Positions 41,901 to 48,407 of a DNA stretch of 49,608 bases are shown piece after piece. A program made the translations under genes and the position numbers. The DNA is from Lewinellaceae bacterium (GTDB taxonomy: Bacteria > Bacteroidota > Bacteroidia > Chitinophagales > Saprospiraceae), in the NCBI GenBank assembly GCA_024644235.1, contig JAHELJ010000030.1, positions 1 through 49,608 of the forward strand, written 5' to 3'. Below the pieces are notes generated by a model. That model was not told the DNA's origin and ran no database searches. It saw only the letters and a program-made list of their open reading frames with translations. The stretch's first letter is position 1, and each line of letters starts with the position of its first letter.

Positions 41901-41981
41901 CTCCTCAAGGATGATCCCGACCTTTGGAAAGAATATTGCCATTCCATCATTAACTTAAAGGAGTTTATTCATTTGCTATGA
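38955..41981 (+). CDS. PSCyt1-DUF1549-DUF1553 (Planctomycete-type) haem protein
   Basis: A 1008-residue protein from the ATG at 38955; the frame is open from 38889 but that extension overlaps the upstream gene end. An N-terminal membrane segment (about 8-23) anchors a cytochrome-like domain with CFVCH at residues 50-54. The DUF1549 domain (about 150-380) includes a second Cys-Ala-Arg-Cys-His. A beta-sandwich-like insertion covers about 433-592, and DUF1553 covers about 680-960. This family is best known from Planctomycetes, where it pairs with DUF1501 and may take part in periplasmic sugar chemistry, though its reaction is unknown. The stop overlaps the DUF1501 start by four bases, as expected for the pair. 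Confidence 0.88.
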   Translation: MTRKRWIYLIGAFALIVLVTAFWSAKDRDLDLPRKVDFNYHIRPILSQNCFVCHGNDPESREAGLRLDTREGATAILEEGGSAIVPGSPGRSSLVARVASDDPDFRMPPPEAKKILSEREVALLEKWIAQGAEYKAHWAFVKPEMPRLSKEMDEASTSTTIDFLIEEKLKNRKLAAAPKAERGLLIRRVSYLLTGLPPSVEELHQFLADNGEDWYEKLIDHYLASPAFGERWARHWMDLVRYGESMGHEGDFNISHPWEYRDYLIRAFNQDVPYDLFVKEHLAGDMLENPRYHPEENFNESMIGTGYFFLGEGKHAPVDIKLEEADKIDNMIDVTSKTFQGLTVACARCHDHKFDPILAADYYSMYGMIESSRLVPKQARQPANQQEDVERLRTLKGDLKETIHQILASRVEETGGARALQIAAATSQSAAEADTSYSVVADFRSGSWNGWYTEGIAFGDAPLNGEIMWNKKGSDFRLASGYASSRALAPGLQGVLHSPYFTIEHDSILIRARGRRGMVRIIIDNFQVIQGPLWDWLEQPVEGEQWKNYMLDVHLAKGHKAYLEFFPGMFDRHIYGIEPEDYIEIQYAVGFSGDHPLRKELLSLPKNSSGDLAMALAKWKEDLNSPEEASELNNLLMTVQKDLDPLKADPALVEYREISKRLFDSTHYIGMAEGDPVFSSIFKRGSHHNLTDEEMPHGFFHFIDLGDQEFPQTGSGRLAWAEAVLDDDNPLTTRVIVNRIWHHLFGRGIVETVDNFGLQGMLPSHPELLDYLAISFRQGGWSIKGMLKQIMLSETFQRSTIAPEQSREVDPQNIYLSHFPVRRLEAEAIRDGILAVSGCLNPEMYGESIPVYLSDFMTGRGRPKVSGPMDGMGRRSVYIAVRRNFIPPMMLTFDKPIPFSTFGKRNTTNVPAQSLTLLNDPFIHDHAYYWAEHILRLGDKSVEDRITMVYLAAFSRQPSTEEIAQGIEFLTLHATDLGSSLDLLKDDPDLWKEYCHSIINLKEFIHLL

Positions 41982-43417
41982 GCCATTGCAAACATCGTAT
42001 GAGCCGGCGGGAAATGCTGGGACTGACCAGGAATGGTTTCGGGGGGGTAGCTCTCTTGGGATTGATGAGCACTTTGCCATTTGGACAAAAGCTGATGGCC
42101 ATGAGTAAGCCGGTGGTTGGGAATGTTGCGGGATCACCCCATTTCATTCCACAAGCAAAGAGCATCATTTTTCTTTATATGGATGGGGGCATCTCCCAGG
42201 TAGATTCCTTTGATCCAAAGCCTCGCCTCTCCAGAGATAATGGTAAAAGCCCGCATGATTTATTCAATGTAGATGCTACTCAGTTCAACCGCATTGGGCA
42301 ACTCCTGAAAAGTCCGTGGGACTTCAGACAATACGGAGAGAGCGGGTTGTGGTTTAGCGATCTCTTCCCACACATTGCAACCTGTGCGGATGACATCGCC
42401 ATGATCAACTCGATGTACTCTGAGTTTCCGGAGCATACAAACGCCAACTATTATCTGCATACCGGGATCGGCATCCAGGGAAGACCGAGTATGGGTGCCT
42501 GGGTAACTTATGGCCTTGGCAGTGAGAATGGGGATCTTCCCGGTTACGTGGTGCTTGACGGAGGATTGACTCCACCCGGGGGACTAGACAATTTTAAAAA
42601 TGGTTTTCTACCCGCTACCTATCAGGCTTCGGTGCTAAAAGCCGGCGACACACCATTGGACAATATATTACCAATGGAAGATCCGGCTGTGCAGAAGCAG
42701 AAACTTCGGTTGATGCAGAAGTTGGACAACAGTCTTCTTGGCAGGATCGGTGAGGTTGATCAAATCGAATCGACGATAGCCAACTACGAGCTGGCCTATC
42801 GAATGCAAGCCTCTATTCCCGAACTGACTGACTTCTCCGCTGAGACGAAAGCTACCAAGAAACTCTATGGTCTGGATTCAGACGACAAACATTGCCGAAG
42901 CTATGGTGCTCAATGTTTGATGGCCCGACGACTGGTTGAACGTGGCGTCCGGTTCATTGAACTCACCTGTCCCAACACCGGCCATGATCGCTGGGATCAG
43001 CACAGCCATCTGATCCAAGGTCACACAGATAATGCACATGCCGTCGATCAACCCATTGCCGGATTGATCAAAGATCTCAAGGGTCGAGGGCTACTCGAAC
43101 ACACCTTGATTGTTTTCTCCGGCGAATTTGGACGCACCCCGTTCGCTGAAATGAGAGCTCCGGTAGGTCGGGATCATAATCCCCAGGGATTTAGCTCATG
43201 GATGGCGGGTGCCGGCATTAAAGGAGGTACGGTCTACGGCCAAACGGATGATTATGGATACCGGGCTATCGAAAACAAGACCAGCATCCATGACCTTCAT
43301 GCCACCATGCTTCATCTACTGGGTATCGATCATGAGCTGCAGACTTTTCGTTTTAGTGGCAGAGATATTCGTCTGACCGATGTTCATGGTCATGTGATCC
43401 ACGATATCCTGAGCTAG
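41978..43417 (+). CDS. DUF1501 protein with Tat signal (sulfatase-like fold)
   Basis: A 479-residue protein. A twin-arginine motif Ser-Arg-Arg-Glu-Met-Leu (residues 9-14) followed by a weakly hydrophobic segment marks folded export by Tat. The mature part has the DUF1501 pattern: Leu-Tyr-Met-Asp-Gly-Gly near residue 65, a Glu-Phe-Gly-Arg-Thr-Pro near residue 385, and Gly-Arg-Asp-His-Asn-Pro just after it. The fold is related to alkaline phosphatase/sulfatase enzymes. It overlaps the DUF1553 gene by four bases (ATGA). The two probably act as a complex or consecutive step in the periplasm. The actual reaction is undescribed. Confidence 0.9.
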   Translation: MSHCKHRMSRREMLGLTRNGFGGVALLGLMSTLPFGQKLMAMSKPVVGNVAGSPHFIPQAKSIIFLYMDGGISQVDSFDPKPRLSRDNGKSPHDLFNVDATQFNRIGQLLKSPWDFRQYGESGLWFSDLFPHIATCADDIAMINSMYSEFPEHTNANYYLHTGIGIQGRPSMGAWVTYGLGSENGDLPGYVVLDGGLTPPGGLDNFKNGFLPATYQASVLKAGDTPLDNILPMEDPAVQKQKLRLMQKLDNSLLGRIGEVDQIESTIANYELAYRMQASIPELTDFSAETKATKKLYGLDSDDKHCRSYGAQCLMARRLVERGVRFIELTCPNTGHDRWDQHSHLIQGHTDNAHAVDQPIAGLIKDLKGRGLLEHTLIVFSGEFGRTPFAEMRAPVGRDHNPQGFSSWMAGAGIKGGTVYGQTDDYGYRAIENKTSIHDLHATMLHLLGIDHELQTFRFSGRDIRLTDVHGHVIHDILS

Positions 43418-43499
43418 GATTTGTTTTCTGTCGCTTTTCATGACTTTCCGGGTGCCTGACTGGTGGCATTAAAGAAAGACATGCTGAAAGAGCGTATTC

Positions 43500-44507
43500 T
43501 TATTTCTTAAAGATCAACGGTCCTACATCATGTTCCACAGGATCGAGGCTCTGTAGATAGAGCCAGATAGCTTCGAGATCCTCATCCGACATCCGCGAAA
43601 ATGGTCCCCAGTCCATCGGTGAGAAGTTGATGATTCGACCTTGGCGAAACCGGGTGATCCAGGATTCAACGGTGGGGTAATTGACTAAAACCCCATTGGC
43701 GTCAGGCGTGATATTGGGAGCACGCATCCAGACATCCTCATCTACGCCCAATATCTTGTATAACTGTGGAAAGGGCTCGAATTCCATGCCGCCGGCAAAC
43801 TCCGGTCCGATGGCCTCGTAGGTCATCTGATCACGCTCGGTGTGGCAGCCTACACAGTTGGCCACTGAATGGGCCAGATATTTGCCTCTCTCAACCGTGG
43901 GAGCCATGGGTGGAGCTTTTGAAGGTGGATTGGGATCAAGCACGGGTTTAAACGTTGGTGCAAATGTTCGCACCGCTTTACCCATAAACGTCCATTCCGG
44001 ATCGGGGACTTCGTTCCGGATGGGTGGCAATGAACGCAAATAGGATATGATAGCCACCTGGTCTTCGTCGGCCATGTCCCAAAAAGGCATCATCAAAGCC
44101 AGACTCCCGGTTCCGTCCGGCTTGATAGCATGGCGCATCATCCGGAAAAGCTGCTCGTCTGTATAGCGACCGATTCCGCTTTCAGGATCGGGAGTTAAAT
44201 TAGGTGGGTAGATGGAGCCAAGTGGTCCTAAAGGAAATTTTACCCCTCCCTTCAAGGGAATATCTTCTCCCTGATCTGATAAAATCATGTCTTCATAACT
44301 AGCCACGTGACAGGAAGAACAATGAGCAGGGCCGTGCACTAAGTATTTCCCTTTGGCAATGACCGCTGAGTCGTTACTCACCTCCAGGGATGGTCCGGCG
44401 AGATCATAGACTTTGTTCCAGGAAGTCTGCACGTAAATGAAAAGAGCGGCAAGGATTAGTACCAGGAGAATAAGAGCACCAAAAATAATCCTCTTGATCA
44501 TAGACAT
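43500..44507 (-). CDS. Membrane-anchored dihaem cytochrome c
   Basis: A 335-residue protein with an N-terminal membrane anchor (about residues 8-26) and two cytochrome c domains. CxxCH occurs at residues 63-67 (Cys-Ser-Ser-Cys-His) and 218-222 (Cys-Val-Gly-Cys-His), each in the usual Gly-Lys-Tyr-Leu-x-His context. The layout resembles the cytochrome subunits of periplasmic sugar and alcohol dehydrogenases, which pass electrons to a terminal oxidase. No cognate dehydrogenase is adjacent in this window, but the sugar-catabolic genes on both sides make an electron-acceptor role reasonable. Divergent from dgoK, with 133 bases between the starts. Confidence 0.88.
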   Translation of the reverse strand: MSMIKRIIFGALILLVLILAALFIYVQTSWNKVYDLAGPSLEVSNDSAVIAKGKYLVHGPAHCSSCHVASYEDMILSDQGEDIPLKGGVKFPLGPLGSIYPPNLTPDPESGIGRYTDEQLFRMMRHAIKPDGTGSLALMMPFWDMADEDQVAIISYLRSLPPIRNEVPDPEWTFMGKAVRTFAPTFKPVLDPNPPSKAPPMAPTVERGKYLAHSVANCVGCHTERDQMTYEAIGPEFAGGMEFEPFPQLYKILGVDEDVWMRAPNITPDANGVLVNYPTVESWITRFRQGRIINFSPMDWGPFSRMSDEDLEAIWLYLQSLDPVEHDVGPLIFKK

Positions 44508-44640
44508 GCTTTAAGGCAAAACATGGAGTGCTTTCAAGCAAGTTAAGCATTTGTGATCATGAAATTTTCATCAATCTGATTACTTAAGTCGATTTGAGGT
44601 ATTCATCATATGTTGGTGTATTTTTAGATTGATCCTGAGC

Positions 44641-45588
44641 ATGATACCCGAACATTTCATCAGTATCGATTGGGGGACCTCCCGTTTCCGGATGGCTTTG
44701 ATCCAGAGAGCAGATCTATCGGTTGTTGCTCAACTGGAAACTGACGACGGCATCAAGACGATGCATTCGCAATGGAAAGTGTCCGGAGAAGATCGGCTAT
44801 CGTTTTATCTCGCTTTCATACGCAGGGGAGTCCAACCCTGGTTGAATAAGATGGGATCAAATACTCCAGTCATTATTTCCGGGATGGCCTCATCCAGTAT
44901 CGGGATGAAGGAGTTGGCCTATGCAAAACTGCCATTCTCATGTGCTGGAGAGGGCTTGGAAATTGAAAAGCTTGAAGATGATATACTCTACCTCCCCACC
45001 TTTCTAATCTCGGGGGTGAGGGCTGAATTGGATGTCATGCGCGGCGAAGAAACCATTTTGATCGGACTTCACGATCAACTTGGAAGCCATGATAAGGTAC
45101 TGTACATTCTGCCAGGCACCCACAGCAAGCACGTGATCGTTGAGCAAGATAAGGTGGTTGATTTCCGCACTTTTATGACTGGGGAATTATTTGAAGTGAT
45201 CCGAACCCAAACGATCCTCAAAGATTCAACCTCCGAAGAAGACACTTTCAACTTTATTGAAGCCGATTTTGGTGGGGGAGTGGAAGCATCAAAGGAGGGC
45301 AACATGTTGAATGAACTCTTTCATATTCGAGCCGCCGATCTTTTGACGGGAAGATCTAAGGAAGCGAACAGCAACTTTCTGAGCGGATTACTTGTCGGAG
45401 AAGAACTCAGGAGTCTGTCATTCAGCGAGATCGACAAAATAATGCTCTGTGGTTCCGATCAACTGATTCAATTGTACAGGGTGGCAGCTGAAATACTGGG
45501 TCATGTTCCTGAAACCAGGGGCTCAGATCAACTAAGACTTGCAATTCTGAGAGGACACAAGAAAATCCTGACTACCTTTTCAATTTAG
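44641..45588 (+). CDS. dgoK: 2-dehydro-3-deoxygalactonokinase
   Basis: A 315-residue protein started at the ATG at 44641; an in-frame TTG at 44629 would add four residues. It has the N-terminal phosphate-binding Ile-Asp-Trp-Gly-Thr-Ser-Arg-Phe-Arg (residues 8-16) of the DgoK family, and a central Pro-Gly-Thr-His-Ser-Lys-His segment. The kinase phosphorylates 2-dehydro-3-deoxy-galactonate at C6 to give KDPGal in D-galactonate breakdown. It is followed after 15 bases by the aldolase that takes this product, which supports the call. Action on a related 2-keto-3-deoxy acid cannot be excluded. Confidence 0.9.
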   Translation: MIPEHFISIDWGTSRFRMALIQRADLSVVAQLETDDGIKTMHSQWKVSGEDRLSFYLAFIRRGVQPWLNKMGSNTPVIISGMASSSIGMKELAYAKLPFSCAGEGLEIEKLEDDILYLPTFLISGVRAELDVMRGEETILIGLHDQLGSHDKVLYILPGTHSKHVIVEQDKVVDFRTFMTGELFEVIRTQTILKDSTSEEDTFNFIEADFGGGVEASKEGNMLNELFHIRAADLLTGRSKEANSNFLSGLLVGEELRSLSFSEIDKIMLCGSDQLIQLYRVAAEILGHVPETRGSDQLRLAILRGHKKILTTFSI

Positions 45589-45603
45589 CAGGCAAATAGA
45601 TTT

Positions 45604-46236
45604 ATGAAGCAATTTGACCTTGAAGTATTTGAGCAAATTCCGGTGATCGGAATACTGCGCCATTCCCATTCACAGCAGATCAAAGAAGCGGCAAGAGCAT
45701 TTCATGCAGTGGGATTTCGCACACTGGAAGTCACCATGAACAGTGCTGATGCCGCTGAGAATATTTCCTATCTGAGCAAGCTATACCCGGATATGAATAT
45801 CGGCGCCGGAACCGTCTGTACCACTGAGGATCTTTCGAGTGCTCGGGAAGCAGGCGCTTCTTTCATCGTATCACCTGTGACGGACATAACTCTGATCGGT
45901 GCTGCCCGGGAGGCTGGTCTCGCCGTATTTCCCGGTGCATTTACCCCGACAGAGATTTACTGTGGCTGGCAGGCAGGAGCGACCGCAATCAAAGTCTTTC
46001 CGATGTCGGCCCTGGGGCCCGCTTATCTCAAAGAGATACATGCACCCTTGCCTGAGATAAAATTAGTGGCAGTGGGTGGCGTCACCATCGAGAACATCGA
46101 CGACTACTTTGCAGCAGGCGCTTACGGAGTCGCTCTAGGCAGTGGTCTTTTCCGCAAGGACCTGATGGAAGGAGATTATGAGACGCTGAAGCAATATCAG
46201 GAGAAGATGTACGAAAGGGTTATGGGATTGCTATAA
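45604..46236 (+). CDS. dgoA: KDPG/KDPGal aldolase, galactonate type
   Basis: A 210-residue class I aldolase. Schiff-base Lys130 sits in Ala-Ile-Lys-Val-Phe-Pro, and Glu42 in Leu-Glu-Val-Thr. Two positions favour KDPGal over KDPG as far as I recall the E. coli enzymes: Asn-Ser follows Glu-Val-Thr-Met (DgoA has Asn-Ser, Eda has Arg-Thr), and the phosphate-loop segment reads Ala-Val-Gly-Gly-Val as in DgoA rather than Pro-Thr-Gly-Gly. It would cleave the phosphorylated acid to pyruvate and glyceraldehyde 3-phosphate. Co-transcribed with dgoK. The array and IS element that follow separate it from the RraA-like and dehydratase genes. Confidence 0.92.
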   Translation: MKQFDLEVFEQIPVIGILRHSHSQQIKEAARAFHAVGFRTLEVTMNSADAAENISYLSKLYPDMNIGAGTVCTTEDLSSAREAGASFIVSPVTDITLIGAAREAGLAVFPGAFTPTEIYCGWQAGATAIKVFPMSALGPAYLKEIHAPLPEIKLVAVGGVTIENIDDYFAAGAYGVALGSGLFRKDLMEGDYETLKQYQEKMYERVMGLL

Positions 46237-46310
46237 ATCTCAAATCCCAAATTCCAAATTCCAAATCACAACCCAAATCTCAAATCCCAAATTCCAAATT
46301 CCAAATCCCA
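46235..46310. repeat. Direct repeats of AAATCTCAAATCCC/AATTCC words
   Basis: A 33-base exact direct repeat (46235-46267 and 46275-46307, period 40) is made of the words CAAATCCC and AAATTCC. The first copy overlaps the stop codon of the aldolase gene. There is no G in the repeat on the + strand. Confidence 0.85.
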
Positions 46311-46513
46311 GTTCCCTAACGATCAACGGGTTCGAGGCAAACCAGGCTAAGGCGAATGCGAAGGCTGAGGATCATCTACCTAGATCCTGCATCCCAGATC
46401 CTGACTGACCACCAAATACTGATCACTAGCCACTAAGCGAGGTCAAAACGGCTAAAACGGTCAAAATGGACAAATCAAGTCGAGTAAGCCGGCTTAGATC
46501 ATTGGCTCGTCAT
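46311..46513. other. Intergenic stretch between the two arrays
   Basis: About 200 bases of mixed sequence with further short word repeats (ATCCTGCATCCCAGATCCTGA, AGGTCAAAACGGCTAAAACGG-like). An open frame of 121 codons from 46466 runs into the 37-base array and past the IS end; it is a product of the repeats. Confidence 0.4.
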
Positions 46514-46681
46514 GCCCCACGCCCCAAGCCACATGCCGTCGGGATCCCACGCCCCAAGCCACATGCCGTCGGGATCCCACCCCCCACGCCCCAAGCCACA
46601 TGCCGTCAGGATCCCACACCCCACGCCACAAGTCACAGGCCGTCAGGATCCCACGCCCCACGCCTCAAGCCACAGGCCACG
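46514..46681. repeat. 30/37-base tandem array of CCCCAAGCC/CACATGCCGTC words
   Basis: Unit starts at 46521, 46551, 46588, 46625 and 46662 (GCCCCAAG-like words), giving spacings of 30, 37, 37 and 37 bases. Each unit carries GCCCCAAGCCACA then GCCGTC(A/G)GGATCCCAC. The last unit is partial. The words are the same as those at 19780-19842. Not CRISPR: there are no unique spacers. Confidence 0.85.
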
Positions 46682-46727
46682 TTAACAGTTCCCAAATTCC
46701 AAATTCCAAATCTCAAATTCCAATTCC

Positions 46728-46753
46728 TGTCTTGTCCTAAAATAGGTCTACAC
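46728..46753 (+). repeat. Left terminal inverted repeat of the IS3 element
   Basis: Begins TGTCTTGTCCTAAAATAGG. It pairs with the right end (48294-48319 on the opposite strand) with about six mismatches. The orfA start lies 39 bases from the tip. Confidence 0.8.
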
Positions 46754-46766
46754 AAACCTAGGAAAA

Positions 46767-47180
46767 ATGAAAGGACAAATTCGATGTGGTACCAAGCGGT
46801 ATTCAGAAAGTTTCAAGAAGAAGGTTGTTGATGATATCGTATCAGGAAAGTTCACGATGGCTGAAGCGATCCGATATTATGATATTAGGGGAAGGTACCG
46901 TCTGATACAACAGTGGCTGAAGAAATTTGGGATTCCCTATGAATTCGTATATACACATAGTATAGAAAGTGAACCACAGATGTCTAAAGAATCAAATCAG
47001 AAGTCTTCGGGCAGAAGAGTACCCAAGCTACAAAGTGAAGAAGACCTTAAGAACCGGATCAAGGAATTAGAAAGCGAACTGGAGAAGGCAGAATTGAAAG
47101 CCCAGTTCTATGAGAAGATGATCGAGATAGCGGAGAGAGAATTGAAAATACCGATTCGAAAAAAGTCAAGTACCAAGTGA
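46767..47180 (+). CDS. IS3-family transposase OrfA
   Basis: A 137-residue protein with an N-terminal helix-turn-helix of the HTH-type used for end binding (about residues 8-55, Lys-Arg-Tyr-Ser-Glu-Ser-Phe-Lys) and a C-terminal leucine-zipper-like coiled coil (about 92-125) for multimerisation. Alone, OrfA of IS3 elements regulates transposition; after -1 frameshifting at 47159-47165 it is extended into OrfAB, the active transposase. The start ATG at 46767 follows GGAAAA. Its stop, TGA, is at 47178-47180. Confidence 0.88.
   Translation: MKGQIRCGTKRYSESFKKKVVDDIVSGKFTMAEAIRYYDIRGRYRLIQQWLKKFGIPYEFVYTHSIESEPQMSKESNQKSSGRRVPKLQSEEDLKNRIKELESELEKAELKAQFYEKMIEIAERELKIPIRKKSSTK
47159..47165 (+). 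promoter_or_regulatory. Programmed -1 frameshift slippery site (A_AAA_AAG)
   Basis: Read in the orfA frame as A|AAA|AAG, the classic IS3-family heptamer, 13 bases before the orfA stop. Slipping back one base enters the orfB frame at Val-Lys-Tyr-Gln-Val-Ile-His-Glu. In this copy that frame meets TGA at 47207-47209. Confidence 0.85.
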
Positions 47181-47215
47181 TCCATGAGATGAGAAAGGCC
47201 ATGCCTTGAGCCACT

Positions 47216-48238
47216 GTGACGTATATGAGTGGATTACTTGGTGTACATCGTCAATCCTATTATCAGGCCAATTACCGAACTGCCTCCAAGCAGGTGGACA
47301 ACAACTTAGTAATGGACCTAGTGTATCGGATTCGAAAGGAACATCCCAGAATGGGAACGGCAAAGATCTATCACAAAATCAAACCAGATCTAAATCGATT
47401 GGGTATTAAAATGGGTCGAGATGCACTGTACGATTTGCTTAGAAGTGAAAATCTGTTGCTAAAAAAACGGAAGCGAAGGATCCGGACAACCAATAGTCAG
47501 CATGGGTTAAAGCGATATCCTAATCTATTGACCAACAAGGAAATAACCCGTTCGCGACAAGTCATAGTTTCCGACATCAGTTACCTTCCCATGCATGGTG
47601 GTGGCTTTCTATACTGGGTACACATTTCAGACGCTTACAGTAAAAAGATCTTGGCCCATAAAGTGAGTCGTGATTTACGCGCATGTCATGCTTTGCATTG
47701 CCTTAAATCCGTACTAGGTCAATTGAAGGGTAAGGATTATGACCTGATCCATCATTCAGATGCTGGTGTGCAGTATTGCAGTCAGAAATATGTCCGCTTG
47801 CTTGAGTCAAATGGAATCCAGGTGAGCATGAACCAATCGGGAGACCCTAGGGAAAATTCGGTCGCAGAGCGCATCATTGGCATCATTAAAACAGAATATC
47901 TATTTGAGAAAAAACTCCTGGACCTTACACAGGCACAAATCGTACTTAACACGGCAGTCAATAAATACAATTCAACACGGCCTCACCTAAGTTGTAGTAT
48001 GATGACTCCGGAACAAGCAGATCAATCGAAAGAAACGCTACTGAAGTTATGGACTAGCAAAATCCCCTGGACATCATTTTTGACATCGCCAAATCTAGAC
48101 CCTGCCTCCTCACTTGTAAAGGGTAAACTAAACAGATCACAGCACACCACGGCAAACCCTGATCTGCCCTTGACAAATGACTTGGCAGATTCAGAAATTG
48201 GCCTAACAAAAAATGAAGCTGGAAATGCAAACTTGTAA
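47216..48238 (+). pseudogene. IS3-family transposase OrfB (integrase core), fusion frame interrupted
   Basis: A 340-residue reading frame from a GTG at 47216. It contains an HTH_21-like segment and an rve integrase core with catalytic Asp120, Asp182 and Glu218, spaced DD(35)E as in IS3. Upstream in the same frame, sequence homologous in style to OrfB starts (KYQVIHEMRKAMP) runs from the slippery site to a TGA at 47207-47209, directly before Ala-Thr-Val-Thr-Tyr-Met-Ser-Gly. The full OrfAB cannot be made without readthrough. The C-terminal 65 residues after the core are an unusual extra tail. OrfB alone might still be produced from the GTG, so loss of all function is likely rather than certain. 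Confidence 0.85.
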
Positions 48239-48315
48239 ACTTATTTCAGGAATAAAATGAGATGTAATCGTATTCTAGTATTATCTAACTAATCTGTAAA
48301 CTTTTTTTAGGAATA
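48234..48315 (+). repeat. Duplicated right-end sequence of the IS3 element
   Basis: TGTAAACTT-[4-5 bases]-AGGAATA occurs twice, at 48234-48254 and 48295-48315, with 19 of 21 bases the same and a period of 61. The outer copy is the true inverted repeat; the inner one covers the orfB stop codon. Confidence 0.85.
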
Positions 48316-48331
48316 GACACCAATTCCCCAA

Positions 48332-48369
48332 TTCCACAGTTCCACAGTTCCACAGTTCCACAGTTCCAC
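48332..48369. repeat. TTCCACAG 8-base tandem repeat
   Basis: Four exact copies of TTCCACAG (48332-48363) and a partial fifth. It directly continues the AATTCC words at the IS right flank, 38 bases before the RraA-like start codon. Confidence 0.9.
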
Positions 48370-48407
48370 CAATCAATTCGTATCTTATCATTCCCTAGAA
48401 TTCTACC

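Larger units (their letters stand above)
46728..48319 (+). mobile_element. IS3-family insertion sequence, probably inactive copy
   Basis: The element is 1592 bases long, with imperfect inverted ends of about 26 bases starting TGTCT on both strands (46728 onward and 48319 backward; about 20 of 26 match, sharing TCCTAAAA and TAC). Inside lie a helix-turn-helix OrfA, an A_AAA_AAG slippery site and a DD(35)E OrfB, the IS3 plan. It is flanked on both sides by CCAATTCC (46720-46727 and 48320-48327), but because the flanks are repetitive this cannot be called a target duplication with certainty. An in-frame stop in the fusion frame (47207-47209) suggests loss of function. Confidence 0.88.

Noticed and set aside
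44592-44626. TTTG-N22-TATTTTTA promoter-like pattern before dgoK
   Set aside because: The spacing is longer than the usual pattern and the leader would be too short; not strong enough to list.
46514-46681. Possible CRISPR array
   Set aside because: The units are contiguous variants of one sequence with no unique spacers and no cas genes nearby.
46466-46831. 121-residue open frame rich in Pro, His, Arg
   Set aside because: It runs through the 37-base tandem array and past the IS left end into orfA in another frame; the pattern comes from the repeat words.
46720-48327. 8-base target-site duplication (CCAATTCC)
   Set aside because: Longer than IS3 elements normally make and found in a tract built of the same word, so it is not safe as a duplication.
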